Shown: positions 1 to 13,643, counted from the first letter of the stretch. The stretch is 64,000 nt of DNA from Centroberyx gerrardi (GCF_048128805.1 NC_136016.1:8500001-8564000), one strand, 5' to 3'. Numbers and translations: made by a program. Notes: generated by a model from the letters alone, not told the origin.

Positions 1-1785
1 AGCATATGGATTACAAATTGCCTTCCTGTCTAAACAACACAATGTCAACAGCCTAGAAAGTGCCATATTACATTTTCAAACATGCAAAACCTCAGCGCCG
101 CGTGCTGTGCAGTCCGCAGTCAATCCTCTGCTGCATCGACAGAAAGCATCTCAGAGGAGATTGAGAGGAGTCTGAAGTAGAGGGGGGATTTGTGCCGCCC
201 TATTAGAGGAGGAGGTATGGGTGCCATGTAACACCGCACCAGACCTTTTCATGTTGAACTCTGACCCTGATCTCCATACTCACAAATTCACAGGCAGACT
301 TCACAGTGGGTCTCTGCGGAGAGCGGGGTAACGTACTATCCACACTGGCGTCCCCGGAGACACACATCTATCAATCTCCAGATGAATTATTGAAGGCACA
401 GCACCCCCACCATGTTTCTTACATGGACTGGAATTAGTGGCTGCTCCAGAGTACAAGGACCACTTTGAATTGGAATTCCAGCGATGAATTTGTTGGAGTC
501 TCGATGCTTTTGCTCATGCTGTGTGAGTGGCGTAGTTGTTTTTCTATTTGTCAATCCCAGGTAATACCCCAGTTGCTTTCCCTTGACACTCACCTACCAC
601 CGTGTGGACTCTTATCCAAACGATTTCCCTTTGCCTACTCTGCTCCGGCTCTATTTTCATGCGGTGGCTTCAGGTTTCTATGCAGCTACATTTTCTAATT
701 CTCAGTAAGTTACAATGACATTGCTAAGGCACAACCATGTTTGTGCTTTGCTCAAGAATAATTCAGAATTGCATTTAATTACTCAGGTTATTGGTAGAAT
801 TGGTGATTTTGGTGGCCACTCTGCTGCTCACACATAACCCAGTTTTAAAGGCAAACCCCTAAAACCTGTAACATAAAATACTACCTTAAATGTAGCTTTT
901 CAGGGCACTCAAACATCAAACACATATCTTTTTTGACTGAGCGTCGCCCTCGGTCCTCCTCACCGTTGTGCTCTGTCACAGCTTGCCCCAGCGATGCCCT
1001 GCGTAATGTCACAGTGTTTGGGGTTGCTGCAGAGGTCAGTGTGCCACAATGACTTCAATTCTCCTGCTCAGAGGCTGAAACATGCCCAACATGCATGAAC
1101 GCTGGCACACACACACAGCCTGCCCTTCTTTTCTAATGAGGAGGCAGGGCTTCACTATGCTGGGGATAAAGAGGGGGCGAACGGCTGAGACCCCCATTGG
1201 GTCCGCTTGAACTTGTGAAATAGGATTGACACCACACTCAAAATGAGCTCCCGCCATGTCGGAGCAGCAGACTGAAGCCCCCCAGGAGGCTAACTTGAAT
1301 CAATTCTGGTAATGATGTTTGTAATTTAGGAGGCTAATGACATGCACCATGAGCTGGAAGATTATGTCTAGAAGATGCTTCTCAGAGTCAAGTGTGAGAA
1401 TAATGCCTCAGAGAATCGCAAACCTTCACAGAAAATGTCTCGCGGAAAGCAAATATTTTGTTTAGTGGGAGGGAATGCATTTTGGGACTTTGATGAAAAT
1501 AAATCTCCCGCAAATGTAAGCACCAGTGTAGATGTTAGATGTCGGGCGACGTGAGCGCATACCTTACGGTACATGGAACTAATTAGGCTAGCAGGTTATG
1601 GTAACAGTTATGTGGTGTAAAGGTTATGAAGAGTAAATGCTGTGGGATCTAACAGATGTTGTATATCCCCCTAGATTAGCCCTGGAGTACTCTAGAGCTG
1701 CTAATTGTGTATTTACCCTTTGGGTGTACTGATGCCTGCTTCCTGTGGGATGAGGACATCTCCTCGTGGTACAAGATGTTAACTG

Positions 1786-1864
1786 CTGTGTGTGTGTATG
1801 TGTGTGTGCATGCATACGTGTGTGTGTGCATGTGTGCACACACGTGTCCCTGCATGCATGCGTA
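1786..1864. repeat. imperfect TG/CA microsatellite
   Basis: The tract alternates TG dinucleotides with TGCA/TGCATG interruptions. Alternating purine-pyrimidine DNA of this type can adopt Z-DNA. It explains the Cys/Val/His-rich open frames on both strands here, which are not genes. Confidence 0.85.
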
Positions 1865-3122
1865 CATATTTGTCTCATGTGTGGCAGACATTCACGGAAG
1901 AGCAACCCCATAGGAAGCGCAGGGATCGCAGGCAGCATGAAGCGCATACGTCAACGTGTTGATATGATTATGCCACAGGCTGCTCCCTGTGTTTTGGGCT
2001 GGTCATTAACAACCTATTTGAAGACTTTGTCAATAGGTGCCAAGACAACAAGAAGCAACATTACCCCCACCACGCTCAACAATGCCCCCCCACCTCCTTC
2101 CTCCTCCCCCCCCCCCCTCCTTCTTTTCTCTCATTAATATGGAAATGAGTAGCCCATTGTTGTTAGTTGGGAAGAAAGCTGTCATGTCTTTGGTGACAGG
2201 CTCAATGGATGTGTTTGGATTGCGGGGCTTGCTGTTTTCGGAGAGCATGTCTTATCTTTGTTTAGGCAGCGAATCAAAAATGTAAACATCACTTCATTAG
2301 CATCTGTCAGGCAGCTTAAAGCTATGATTTTTAATACATGACTAAACCCTCTGAATAGGCAAACAGGCCTCGTTATTCTGTCTCCTCTTTTATCTCCACT
2401 TTGCGTTGCAGTTAATTTCTCAAAGGGGAACTTACTTAATCCTCTGTGTTGCCGGTGGAAGCCATGTTGTGTGGCTCTGCTTTCTCCTCCTGCCAGAACA
2501 ACATTACCTTTACCAGAGTTGCATTATTGTAGTTTTCCTGCTGGCTGGTGGTCACTCTTTTTCTCCTCTGCAGACTGCACAAAATTCACAGATTATTTTT
2601 TCAGTCAGATGAAAAGCGGCAGTCAAAAGAATTTCTGCTGACGAAAAGTCAGAAAATGAATAAAACATAAATTACATGCAGTATTCTTAACCTTTGAGAG
2701 AGATCAGAGAGACTTGTCTTCTAGGCAATCACTGGTGCTATCAGCGACACACTTTGAGCCACTTCATCAAGGCTTTCTCCACACCCAGCATCTTCTTCAA
2801 GTATACCTCCACATTGTGGAGTGATATTATAATTACCAGGACATGGCAAAAAACAGCCCAGATTAGGTAAATGCAGCTACTTGTTTCAATTAAGTGCTTT
2901 GTTTATACCCAGGATTGCATTCTGCATTGGTCCATGCCCATCAGACCCCAGAGGAGTCATATTTTCTGATCATCAAACAGGGTTGAGCTCTTCATGGGCG
3001 TCGTCATGTGGGCTTTCTTTGCAGCTGTGGTCCCCTAGGGTTCATCAGCAAGCTGGAGAGCTGGGTCATGTTTGGAGACCTATACATTTTTAACATGCTA
3101 TAGGCCAAGGTTCTCCCAAAAA

Positions 3123-3127
3123 CCAGA

Positions 3128-3186
<59 letters not shown>

Positions 3187-3187
3187 C

Positions 3188-3222
<35 letters not shown>
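3123..3222. repeat. GA/CT microsatellite
   Basis: About 100 bp of AG dinucleotides, broken at about 3,140, 3,178 and 3,187 by single-base changes. The reverse strand reads as Ser-Leu repeats, which is an artefact of the repeat. Confidence 0.95.
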
Positions 3223-3224
<2 letters not shown>

Positions 3225-3796
3225 CTGTGAGGATGTGATAGATTTAAGTGAGTAAATGTCAGCTGCTCCTCAGGGAGGTATGTGGAATAATAGGCTGCAA
3301 TTTGAACTGCAGACACTTGTGTCAAAGCATCAGGTCAATCTGGCTAGTTTATCTCAGACAAAGGGGACAAAGATCAATGAAAAACATGTTGCTCGGTGAA
3401 TGATATAGGTTTCACTACTGCATGATCGTATAAGATATATACAAGATGCTGCAGATGTAGTTGGGTTTTTTTTGGAGCGGGGTGGGGGCAGGAAAAGAGT
3501 TTATCACACTAGTAAACAGAAAGACAAATATCATTGTTGTCACCGTAATCAGAAATCTATAGCTTTGTCACACTTTAACAAAGAATCAACGAGTTGGTCC
3601 GCATTGATTAGTCGAAGCTGTCCAATGCCATCCTGTGAAAAGAATGCGGCTCAGATGTAATTATGTACAAAACTCTTCTAGGATAGATTTTTTTTTTTTT
3701 CAAATTACCTCAGACTTTTGTTGCACTCCTAATTATCCATTCAGAACTTGTTCCAATAGCTGAAGTACCTTTATGTGAACGGGGGAGAGGAGGAGA

Positions 3797-3823
3797 AGGG
3801 GGGGGGGGGGGCGGGGGGGGGGG
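3797..3823 (+). repeat. poly-G tract
   Basis: Nearly pure G run of about 26 bases with one C, preceded by GGA/GGGGA repeats. It could fold as a G-quadruplex and is also a likely site of assembly or sequencing length error. Confidence 0.85.
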
Positions 3824-4549
3824 AGGTGAATGTGTGTGTAATGTTTTTGCATTTGTATTCTTCTATCCATCTCCCTCTTTGTCAGAACAGTTTCATTTCC
3901 ATGTCAGTGATTTATGTAGGGAGATAGGAGAGAGCCTGTTAATAGGATATTTCTTTTGCTCTCCTCATGAACAACAAAATGTCAAAATACAGATAAAAAA
4001 ACAAACCCAAATGCTTTCTGGAGAACAAATTAGGTCTTGTGGCAATATTGCAAAAAGAACGTTTTTCATCATGCCACTCTAAACTCATAAACAGCCAAGC
4101 ATCTCTGATTCCCGTCTGCATTTGATAGGCATCTTCTGCTCATTTAAAAAACACACTGGGCTGTAATTGAAACTTGTGTTTCTTCAGTCCGCAATGTTTT
4201 ACATTGGAAGCACACAATTAATTGAAGCTCTCCTGCTTTGTTTCAGATGGAATGACAGACCGTTATAGAATACAAAGGTATTTTTTGGGGGATATTTTGA
4301 GTTCATCATTTCAGTAAACTACATAGCTATCTCATCATTTATCTGTTGTTTTTTGTAATACAAACAAGCCATATTGACAAGTGTTCAAGGAAGTATTCAA
4401 TCTTTTTTAAAGGGATACTGTCCAATAAATGCTAGAATTGATGCATACAGGACAAGACGTTTTTGTGGCTGGGTGAGTTTATTGTGGAGAGAGACCTATC
4501 AGTCCTCCTCCAGACTGACTGACTGTAAAGCTGCCATCTTTTCTTGCAG

Positions 4550-4708
4550 TTTTCCTAGAGGTGGAGTGGAGGGCCTTGCATGCTGGCGGGTGGTGCCGAC
4601 AGAATCTGAAGTGGGTCGTCCACTAACCTCAGCCCCCCGGAGCACGGCGGGTCTGGGCCAGAGCGGAGGGGAGCGGCGTCCTGCTGAGACGCCGAGTCTG
4701 GTCTGGAG
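4550..4708 (+). other. possible exon of an unrecognised transcript
   Basis: A pyrimidine-rich acceptor (TTTTCTTGCAG) ends at 4,549 and a GTAATG donor starts at 4,709. The 159 bp between them are GC-rich, a multiple of three and open in the frame running through 4,551. The reverse strand is also open from 4,499 to 4,909, so the openness may only reflect base composition. The peptide resembles no family I know. It could be a lncRNA exon or chance. Confidence 0.15.
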
Positions 4709-5483
4709 GTAATGGGCAGAGGGAAAAGAGTGTTGCCTGTGGCGTGGCACAAAAAGAATTACTGCCATCTTTCTGCTCCTCTGCCTCACAGTGAGAGCAT
4801 CGTCTGGAGGGCCAGATAACAAGGGCACAGGACCACAAACTAAAGCAACATGGAGAATTGCCCAAGAAAAAAAATATAAAATAAAGCTGTCTGGCAGAGT
4901 TAATATCATGTCATTTATGATGATTGGACTGAACGTATGATGAGGTCACTCTCATTTCAGTGTTAATGTCTACCCAGACAGTTGAGCAGGGAGATGGCAA
5001 TATCCTGACTGGAACATTTTCTTTTATTTCTTTACTTAGCTCCCACTCTTCTCATTTAGGGAAACTGAACGTGGTCCGAATCGCTTTCCAGCACTGTGCT
5101 GCAACACTTGTGGACTGGAGTGATAAGGCTGTCATACATTAATGTCATACACTAAAAAAAATGCTCCACAAAGCAGACAGCACTGGATGCAGCCTGATAG
5201 CCTATGCATGTCATCCAACTTTCATGTCTAGGCGTCACTAGTGCAGGGTAACACACTGTGGGCGTCTGAAAGCAGTGTTTTTTTCTGTCCTTCACACCGA
5301 GAGGTAAATAACTAACGACAAAGCTACTTATTCTGCTACGTCTTCACTCTCTGTGTTAAAGATCCAGGGAAAAGGTTGCAGCTTTGTCACCCCCACGCTG
5401 CAAAAGCACAGAGAATCAACCAGTCACCCTTGCAGCAGTACTTCACGAGTGTTTTATACACCAGAATCAATATTTCCCATGCA

Positions 5484-5888
5484 TCAATGTTTTCCTCTAT
5501 GCACAATGCATGTGCCTATGTTTGTCTGGGCAGTACAGTATCTGTGGGGCGAGCTAAGTAATTTCCTATAAACATGATTTAGATTTCCTCTGGGATCAAT
5601 ATCCCCCCCATCATGGATCTTGCGCTCTGTGATGCTCGCCTGGTCAACATGAGCGTAGTCTCCTGCCCACCAGCGGAGCCGGGTTTGTATGTTGTGGTAA
5701 TAGCGGTCAGGATGAGGATGAAAGACGATCTGCCCAACCTTAAGAGCATCCTGAGGAGGAAGTACTCGCCAAGATACCCACAAAGCATAATCGATAAAGA
5801 GAGATCTGTCTGGTCTCTGCTCAACTTACGGTTAAACATTTTCACTTGCAGACGTTTTAATACGCGTATTCCACTAAATTCGATTTAA
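5484..5888 (-). other. possible degenerate retroposon tail or old coding remnant
   Basis: Open frames of 88-99 codons overlap on the minus strand and one of 91 codons on the plus strand. On the minus strand the block runs into ATTGATCCCAGAGGAAAT at about 5,600-5,580. That resembles the TTATTGATCCCNGAGGGGAAAT sequence found at the ends of many fish LINE/SINE copies, which I recall from general knowledge. I do not recognise the peptide. A decayed retroposon is the simplest reading; a conserved non-coding element is the alternative. Confidence 0.25.
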
Positions 5889-7655
5889 CTCAGCATAACT
5901 GCCGAGAACCGGTGAATCAGCAGAGACTTTTTCATCAGAACCAATCCCGAATATGTTTGGATGGGACCTGACTTGCCTACGTAAAAAAACATAGAAGATG
6001 AATGCAGGGAAAGGGGTGCATAATTAGGTCAAAGCATTAGGAAACTGTTGAGATGCTTTCCGATTCATCTTGCCTTGCCCCGTGTGAACATGTCACCTGC
6101 ATGCAAATGAATCTCTTTCTTGTCTACCAGAAAAAACTACTTGAATTCATTGATGCCATTGTCTCGTATTAGATACAATCAGTCTGGTGAGTGGGTGGAT
6201 GGGGAGGCAGGATGAGGGGCCCACAGAGATTAAACAGAAGCCTCACCATGACTGTTCCAAAAACAAAATAAATCCATTCATCCAATTAGGAACTGTGGAA
6301 TATTCCAAAAATGAGTTGGACAAGAGCTTCTCCACTAATTTGCACTCGGCTTCAATTTGAATATCCTAATAGACTGGACAAGATTACAGGCCACATCAAA
6401 GTCTGCGGGACTTAAAAACAAATAAGCCAGAGTGATTGGGTGGCATAACATATTTAGAGCAAGCAGGAAATATGTGAAATTAGGGTGCGCAGAATGAGCT
6501 GCACATGCATAATGAATATGCACACTTTGAACTACAGTTTATGTGAGATAATTTTTATAGATTTCTCCCAAACTTTGCTATCATTGCCCATTAGTTCATT
6601 TTTTCAGCTGATAATGAGATTTACTATTCACCCTTCTTGTGCACAACGCAGAACTCGTGTAAGTAAGGATGCGAACCACGCCTCGCATCTCTAACCTCCA
6701 GATGATTAGATATTCCAAAGCACGTTTTTTTTTTTCCCTCTCTCTCTCTCTCTCTCCCCCCTCCAGCCCTTCTTTCTCTCCTTGGCATAAAATGAGTTTA
6801 GCTGTTCAACTTTGATTAACACCCAGTGTTCCCCATCCTGCCGAGCACCTCTCTCTATGTCTGTTTGATGAATCTGGCCCCGTTTGTTTCCCTGCTCCTC
6901 CCGGTGTGTGATGCATGACAGCGCTCCCCCTCAAAATGCAGCTTTATTCCACACGGGGGAAGGAGGCAGAGAGGAGGCAGCAGTTTTTCCCTTCTCACAG
7001 AGGACCTCAAAACCTTGTGGAAAAGAAAGGTAAGACACATAGATGAATGCCAATAGCAGAGGCAAAAAAAAAAAACGTGGCTTATAGTGGCCATCAGTAG
7101 CAATGTGACGTGTCTTGCAAAGTAAACAAGAAAGGGATGTGTACCTCGGAGCTCTGGATAAACTCTTAACCCTACAGGTGAATTCTAGGCTATTTGGTGT
7201 CCCACAGACACATAATGTCACACAATATTAGTCCGTCCACTCTGTCTTCTGTGAGCCACTTTGCTTTTATTTCACCCGGTGCTAGTCGTTTCCACAGGTC
7301 GGCCGTTTCTGCTGCTTACCTTCCTGTCATATCAGTAATGGAAAGTGCTGTGGGATATACAACAATGAGACCGCGTCCTCTTCCTTTACCCAGAGAGCCG
7401 AGGGGGTGTGTGCGCGGGTGGAGGGAGGTGGGGGGGGATCTGGGTGCACAATGAGGCCTCTGATGTCATGCTGGTGGTAATTTGTTCTGAAACAGGGGGG
7501 AAATATTGCTGCGCTGTCACTGCAGTGTCAAGCCTCACACTGCAGGACAGATTTCGCTGACACGTCCGTATCCTCTGGAAAAGTCTCAGCTCAGTGCTAT
7601 TCCCCATAGGGCTCAGACATGGACGGCGAAACAGAGAGAACACACTTAAGTTAGA

Positions 7656-7673
7656 GCATATATATATATATAT
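7656..7673. repeat. short AT microsatellite
   Basis: A run of about eight AT dinucleotides. It is self-complementary and could form a cruciform. Confidence 0.8.
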
Positions 7674-8390
7674 AATGAAGCGGAACAACAGTTACTGACT
7701 TTTCTTTCTGACACAGCGCTGTACAAGCTGACACCAGAATACAATAAGGCAATAAGGCAATTAGAATAAACTGTGCTGCGCGCCTCTCCAATGAGCGCCT
7801 CCTCTCTCCCCTGCATTGGAGCCAAACACCGCCACCATCCAGAAATCAATGAAGCGCTCCTCATAAAGGGATTGTCAAATTCAAGTCGGTGCAATTTGTT
7901 TTGTGATAACTCTGCAGGCTCATGCATGGAATCAATATGAAGGGCTGTGGCAAAAAAAAGGGTAGTTGGGGCGGGAGGGGGGTAGTTATTGATTCATACA
8001 CAGAGGCACCGAATGTGGAAGTGTTTTCCGCTGATCATGTGTATGTTTAGATAAGTTTTAAGGTGAGTGTATTTTAGAGCACTCAGTGAGGTGGAGGCTG
8101 ATTCACTCGCCAAAGGAAACAAGAGAAAGATGGCAGTTAGTGCAGCGGTGTAATACCGCCATTTGCCCCGCCGCTTGACCTTCTCAGACAAACACTCCGC
8201 AGCTTTAAAACACATAAATCACAGGACAGACATGGAAGGTTGGCCAGTAATTGTGATTAAAAGCATAACCTGCAGAGTTAGCCTTATGAAAGCTTAATAA
8301 AACACAGGCTCCTCCACCGACGACAAGTTTCCAGGCAGCAGGCCATCGGCTCGATCCGGCCTGGAATTCACCTTTCCTTCGTCTGTCCAG

Positions 8391-8442
8391 ATTCCACGGC
8401 GACCCCTTGACCTCTTCCATGACATGTCCATCGGCCAAAATG
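8391..8442 (+). other. possible 52-bp micro-exon
   Basis: A strong acceptor (TTTCCTTCGTCTGTCCAG) ends at 8,390 and a strong GTAAGT donor begins at 8,443. The frame starting at 8,391 is open throughout and gives a 17-residue peptide beginning IPRRPLDLF. Splice sites this good on both sides of a short open exon are unusual in the desert. The host gene, if any, is not identifiable here. Confidence 0.22.
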
Positions 8443-11299
8443 GTAAGTTGTAAATATGCTCTCAGATTGGAGTATGAATGTGAAATGGGGCATCTTAAGG
8501 TTACTTCTACATTATTTATACACTATCAATATCACTATCAATGTCTTATGCAACACCTCACATGCATTGCGGCAAAGCATCTTTTCATTTCTCCTGTTTT
8601 TCCCAGAAACATGAGACTCTTCGTAACATATTTACACCAATAATATCAACTGTGATATGTGAGATGTGTCCCTTTCTTGCTAGTGTTTGTGATAACAGCA
8701 AGTTAAGCATCATGTGGTAATAGCCAACATCTGATTGGTACAGTGCCACATACACTAGGTGAGTGTTGGTACCACTTCTGATAGTGAGTGTATTTTTTTC
8801 ATGCTGACATGAAATGTCAACCGTGACGGATATAAGTCAATTAACCCAAAGGGCAGCGTTTTTTCCCCTCCCGTCTCCATTCCATTTTAAAAAACTGCAA
8901 TGAAAAATAGCAGCCAGCTCTCCCCTCTGTGGAAAATCATTACACAATCTGAGAGAGAATAGAATATTCTGTGCCCAGGCTTGCCTCCTGTTATTGCACC
9001 ATTAATAACTTTGCTGCTGCCAACGAGACAACACCAAGCTTGGTTGGAGAGGAGCCGGCTAATGCAGTCAGTAAATTAAAACCATCGGTGTTCATTTTCA
9101 TAAGAAAGACCGATCCCTGTTGTCAGAGGTTGGGCTTTTGTTTTTTTATTTCTCTTATCCTCCTACCCAATACATCTATTTATGTTGTACTTTTGACAGA
9201 ATTACTGCATTTCCCACAGAGCAAACAAACCCCCAAACTGCACCATGCACCAAACTATGTTCATGCTGCTGACATTAAGTTGAATGCTAGGCTGAATGAG
9301 ACCTATTCTGTAGAGAAGTTGAAATGATGAAGTGTGAAATTAGGTAGATTGTTTCATAAAAATATTTATATAAAAATGTTTCTTAACAGAAATTAACATC
9401 ACACAAAGAATCCTGTACAGGATGCATTATGAGGAAGAGAAAAGTAGTAGTGACAGTTCATCTTGCCAATCATCTCCACATACTCATTAATTGCTGTTTC
9501 TCCTCTCTAACTCAGTTTGATCAAAGAACCTTTTAAAAAAAACTTTTAACCATGTAATTAAAAGCAAATGCCACATAAAGCCTACACCGCGTTAGCTCCT
9601 CGGTATAAGTTGGATTTAATTATGGAGAATCTCCATATTCATAATGATGTATGGTTGTTATGGAAACTACACTTGATGGAACAAGTCTTTCAAATAAAAT
9701 AAGCCTTATTGCGTGTAGAAAACAGAACCAACATGAGAATGACCTATAATGGCCTTCTAGAAAATTGGGGCATATTTTCTGAAGGGCAAATGTTAAACGA
9801 AAATTGTAAATACCTTCAAATGTCACATTTTTGCCAGTTTATCTCCCTTTATTTCCCTTTTTTGTTGTTAGCGCATCACACTAAAAGAAGAAGAAACATC
9901 AGGAGCATAACCAAGCTAAATTTTGCAGAGAGACCACAACTCCTAATCTGTGAAATTGGATGAATTTAAGTTGCCCACCAAATGGGATTAAATTGTATTG
10001 GCTGCAGTTAGCTGAGAGGGGAGCATGTGTGAAAGGAGTGGATACGGATGTTACAGTATTAGAGAGGCCCCCATATATTTTACCCAGGAAACACAGTGGA
10101 GAGCATCCAGTGGGAGTCAATGGGCTCAGGGAGTCTGAAGTGCCAGCTCAAGAGAGAAGGCTTAACAAAGGCTGTGTGGGAGGGCTTCTGTACAGTGTGT
10201 GCTCATGAAGTGGAGCATTGTCTCGAGTTTTCCCCCAACTGCCAACCCACACGTGTAGTCACAAACCTACCACCATAGATACACCTAATCACCATGAAAC
10301 GGTCTTCCTCCCCTGCAAGTCAGTGAACTATGTAATTTTGCACAGGAGGCAGTAAGACAATATGATCTTAACCTCTCTAAGTGCAAGAGCACCCAAACTA
10401 AAGCACTTAAAAACACACTTTAAGAGCACCTGGCGAGAGCATATTATAGATTACTCTTGCCATTTGACTTCGCGCTGCCTTTTACACGAGCGGGCTGAGC
10501 AGCGGGGGGAGGGAGGGTTTTGGAAGTGTCCGGATCTTGCGAGATGACGGATTCGCCGGCTAATCGCTGCCTGATGTTTACCCAAGCCAAGAAAACAAGA
10601 GCTCGCGTCTGGCACCGGCAAAACGCTACCTTGACAAAAGTGATGCGCTATTGACTCATGTGTTTTTTAAAGCATTTCATTACACCCATTCATTTTCAAA
10701 TATTTAAAATGATTCAGGTTTTCGTTCTGGGAGTGAGCGGCAGCTAATCCAAGCATCATAATTTGTAACACTCCATGCTTATTAGGTGGTATCTCAGGCA
10801 TTATGGGCTGAAGTAATTAACTCGAGCAACCCAAGGGTAAAGGTGTTCATGGTACATATGAGGGCTAAGCCAGTCAAACTGGGGCTAATAATGAAATCAG
10901 ATACAGTCCCTGTGGTGGGTCACGTGCTTCTCAGCTTGGTCATGGCTTGCATGAAGTGTTCAGTGCACTGCTGTCAATTAAAAGGCTGCATCAAATGGTG
11001 AAATTACCAATGACTAATTATTCCCTACACTTTAATGAGACATATTGCACAGGGTCATAAAAAGGATAATTCTGTGTAGTTAATTCTAGAAGCTGAAAAC
11101 GGAAAATATATTTCCCTCAGTGTATTTGTAAGATGATTATTCTCACAATTAGCTAATGCTATTAACAGATTCAAATCTTGACAAACGCACTTTGTCTTTT
11201 CCCCTCTCGCATTGTGTCAAAAGAACACAGACTTAAACATGGGCATTGACTTCCAAAAATAATGAGTTTCTCTCCTGACTTGATAATTGAAGATATAAT

Positions 11300-11339
11300 G
11301 AGAGAGAGAGAGAGACGGAGAGAAAGAGAGAGAGAGAGT
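11300..11339. repeat. GA microsatellite
   Basis: Interrupted AG repeats of about 40 bp. The reverse strand gives a spurious Ser/Leu-rich frame. Confidence 0.9.
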
Positions 11340-13032
11340 GCCCCATTTTTTTTGTCATAGCCCTGGGGGCTGGGCACATACACCCTCAGCGTTGCAACCT
11401 ACTTTTTACACCCCTCCCTGGAAAAAAAAAAAAAAAAAGGCCCAAAGTGTCCTGAGCCCAAATCCAATCTGTTCCTTGTGACACCATTGTCGCTCCCGCT
11501 CTGTGGCTGCTCTTAGACCAGCTCCGCTACTTCCTAAATGTCCTGCGCCGCTGTTTGTCTCTGTGTACTAATGTTGACTGCGAGTACATAAATTACTGCT
11601 AAGTAAACATGTAGACATGGAGCGAGAAGCAGATAAACAAATCATGAAACAATAGGCAGCTCAGTCAGTGGGCCCCACAATGCCTGCAATCCTATCCCAT
11701 GTCGATGCAGAGGAAATTTCCTTATCTTCGGGCAGTGTTAGAAATTATTCTTTTATGTCTCCACATTGCTTCTTTAATAATATACTTGCTCAAGCTGAAT
11801 GGCATTTTGTTTAATATGAATGTTTTATCAGCTCAATTCATATGAGGGAGATATAAAAGTGAAATTATTTAGTTTGTTATTTTTTTTCCCTCCCTTGCCT
11901 TTCTTGGAGATGAACCTCCGTCACACTTATCGCTTGTGCATCTGCATTGTAAATTAAATTGAACAAGGGCACAGCATTAGGATGCAAATTAAAGACCTTC
12001 AAAAAGCATTCAAATAATGATAGGGAGTGGAAAACCAAGGGGGCGTTCAGGAAAATATTGAAGTTTTGCTTGGCTGCCTTTATGAGGCCCTCATAACCAT
12101 ATTCTAGGACTTTTGTCAACATGTTGATAAAATATATTAGTCTCATTTACAAATGTTGTCTTCTGAGAGAAGGTGTTCTTTCACAGCAAATATTGACTCA
12201 TTGGAAATAATTGTTTGTGCCACGAATTGCCAAATTTAATCCATGAGTAAACATCAGTCCCTTCTGCTGCAAATGGTTTTTTCCCATTTTATGGCAAGAT
12301 GACACTTTCAACGCCAGTCACATTTCCTTCAGCGCTCCATTCAGACGTAATATAAAAGCATATATATCATCTTTCATTACGGCTGATATTTCTCATTTCT
12401 CTAAATGATGATGCATCTGCCTACTTCTGCGTTTGATTTCCCCCTGGCATTAACACAGTGTTTCTCGCATGTAGATGTACAGATGGATATCTAAATCAAA
12501 CTGTGATGAAAATATATTCATTTTATGGATTGTTCACTGATATTATTTTGGCATGTATTTATGATGTTTTCTGCAAGGCTATTACATTTGACCGTGAGCT
12601 TAGTGCAAATATTGAGATGCTACAACTTTACATATTAGTTTTACAGGACTGTGAATATTGATATGTAATTAAAAAAGTCCCTGTCCAAATATTAACATGT
12701 AGCTCATTAGTAACAATAATGCACTCACAATGAACAGCTCCAAGCAGTTACCTAAGGCAGAACACATGCCTTTATAACCTTATAGTCTAAGTTGCTTCCT
12801 CACTCAAACAGGGTTGTTTTTAATAGGAAAAGACACAAGGATTGAATGATAATCCAATTCAAATGAAGTTCGGGGCAGCATGCTTTCTCTGCGCGCTGTG
12901 ATTTATTGTTTTCAAAAACCCATTCCATGCTCATCTCTCTGTGTACATGCAACACCTTTTGTTTACCACAGCTATCATTTCTCTGTCAATCACACTGGAG
13001 GCATGTTACTTTCAGAAAACACAATAAGCTTG

Positions 13033-13054
13033 AAAGAGAGAGAGAGAGAGAGAG

Positions 13055-13085
<31 letters not shown>
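13033..13085. repeat. GA microsatellite
   Basis: About 50 bp of GA repeats with one CAAG interruption near 13,054. It produces spurious Arg/Glu-rich and Ser/Leu-rich frames. Confidence 0.95.
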
Positions 13086-13088
<3 letters not shown>

Positions 13089-13643
13089 AACATGTATCTT
13101 CTTTCATCTGTTTCTGTCTCTATCCATAACTCTCGGCATGACAGTAATTGTTGCCAGCAGGTAACAGATTCAATTAAACACCTTATTCTTGGATGCATGC
13201 AAAAAAAAAAGAAAAAGTGTTTATTTCTTGATAGCACAGATAGACCTATATGCATAAAAAGAATGTGAAAGGCAGCATCCTGCGTGTTTCAATTCAGTGT
13301 AAAGCTGCTCAGCCAAGAAAACAAGGCTCTTTCCAGAGGAGCCATGTGCTGTTTTAACAGTCAAGAGAAGCAATTAAAAGCTGGCAGAGGGTTAACTAAC
13401 ACCCAGTGGAGCAAAATCGATGAGCGGCACACTGCTTGAACTAATCACAGTACTGAGGGTGAAGCCAGGCAGCAGACATGAAAAGTACAGGAAGCAATGA
13501 CAGAGCTAATGGTTTGGAAAATGCTGCTGATGAATGAGGAGAAGAGGTTGCGACTCTGTCTTCCCCTGTTCCATTTACCTTGCTTCCCACCAAAGGGCAC
13601 AATGATGAGCTGCACTTGATTCCATGGCTTTCTTTTGGATAAA

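Larger units (their letters stand above)
1..4500. other. gene desert, left part: no gene seen
   Basis: No stretch here reads as a protein of a family I know. The open frames are short, overlap in several frames and lack paired splice sites. The region holds a TG-rich run near 1.8 kb, a long GA microsatellite near 3.15 kb and a G-run near 3.8 kb. Between these lies AT-rich single-copy-looking DNA. Conserved regulatory elements may be present, but conservation cannot be judged from one sequence. Confidence 0.6.
4501..10500. other. gene desert, second part: exon-like pieces only
   Basis: No gene is supported. Three pieces look less random: 4,550-4,708 (GC-rich, splice-site framed), 5,484-5,888 (open on both strands, ending next to a motif like the 3' ends of fish retroposons) and 8,391-8,442 (splice-site framed). 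They are listed separately. Short CT and AT runs occur near 6.74 and 7.66 kb. The rest is AT-rich with no recognised feature. Confidence 0.5.

Noticed and set aside
3004-3325. Ser/Leu-rich minus-strand open frames near 3.1 kb
   Set aside because: They are translations of a CT/GA microsatellite with no start context, splice partners or family match.
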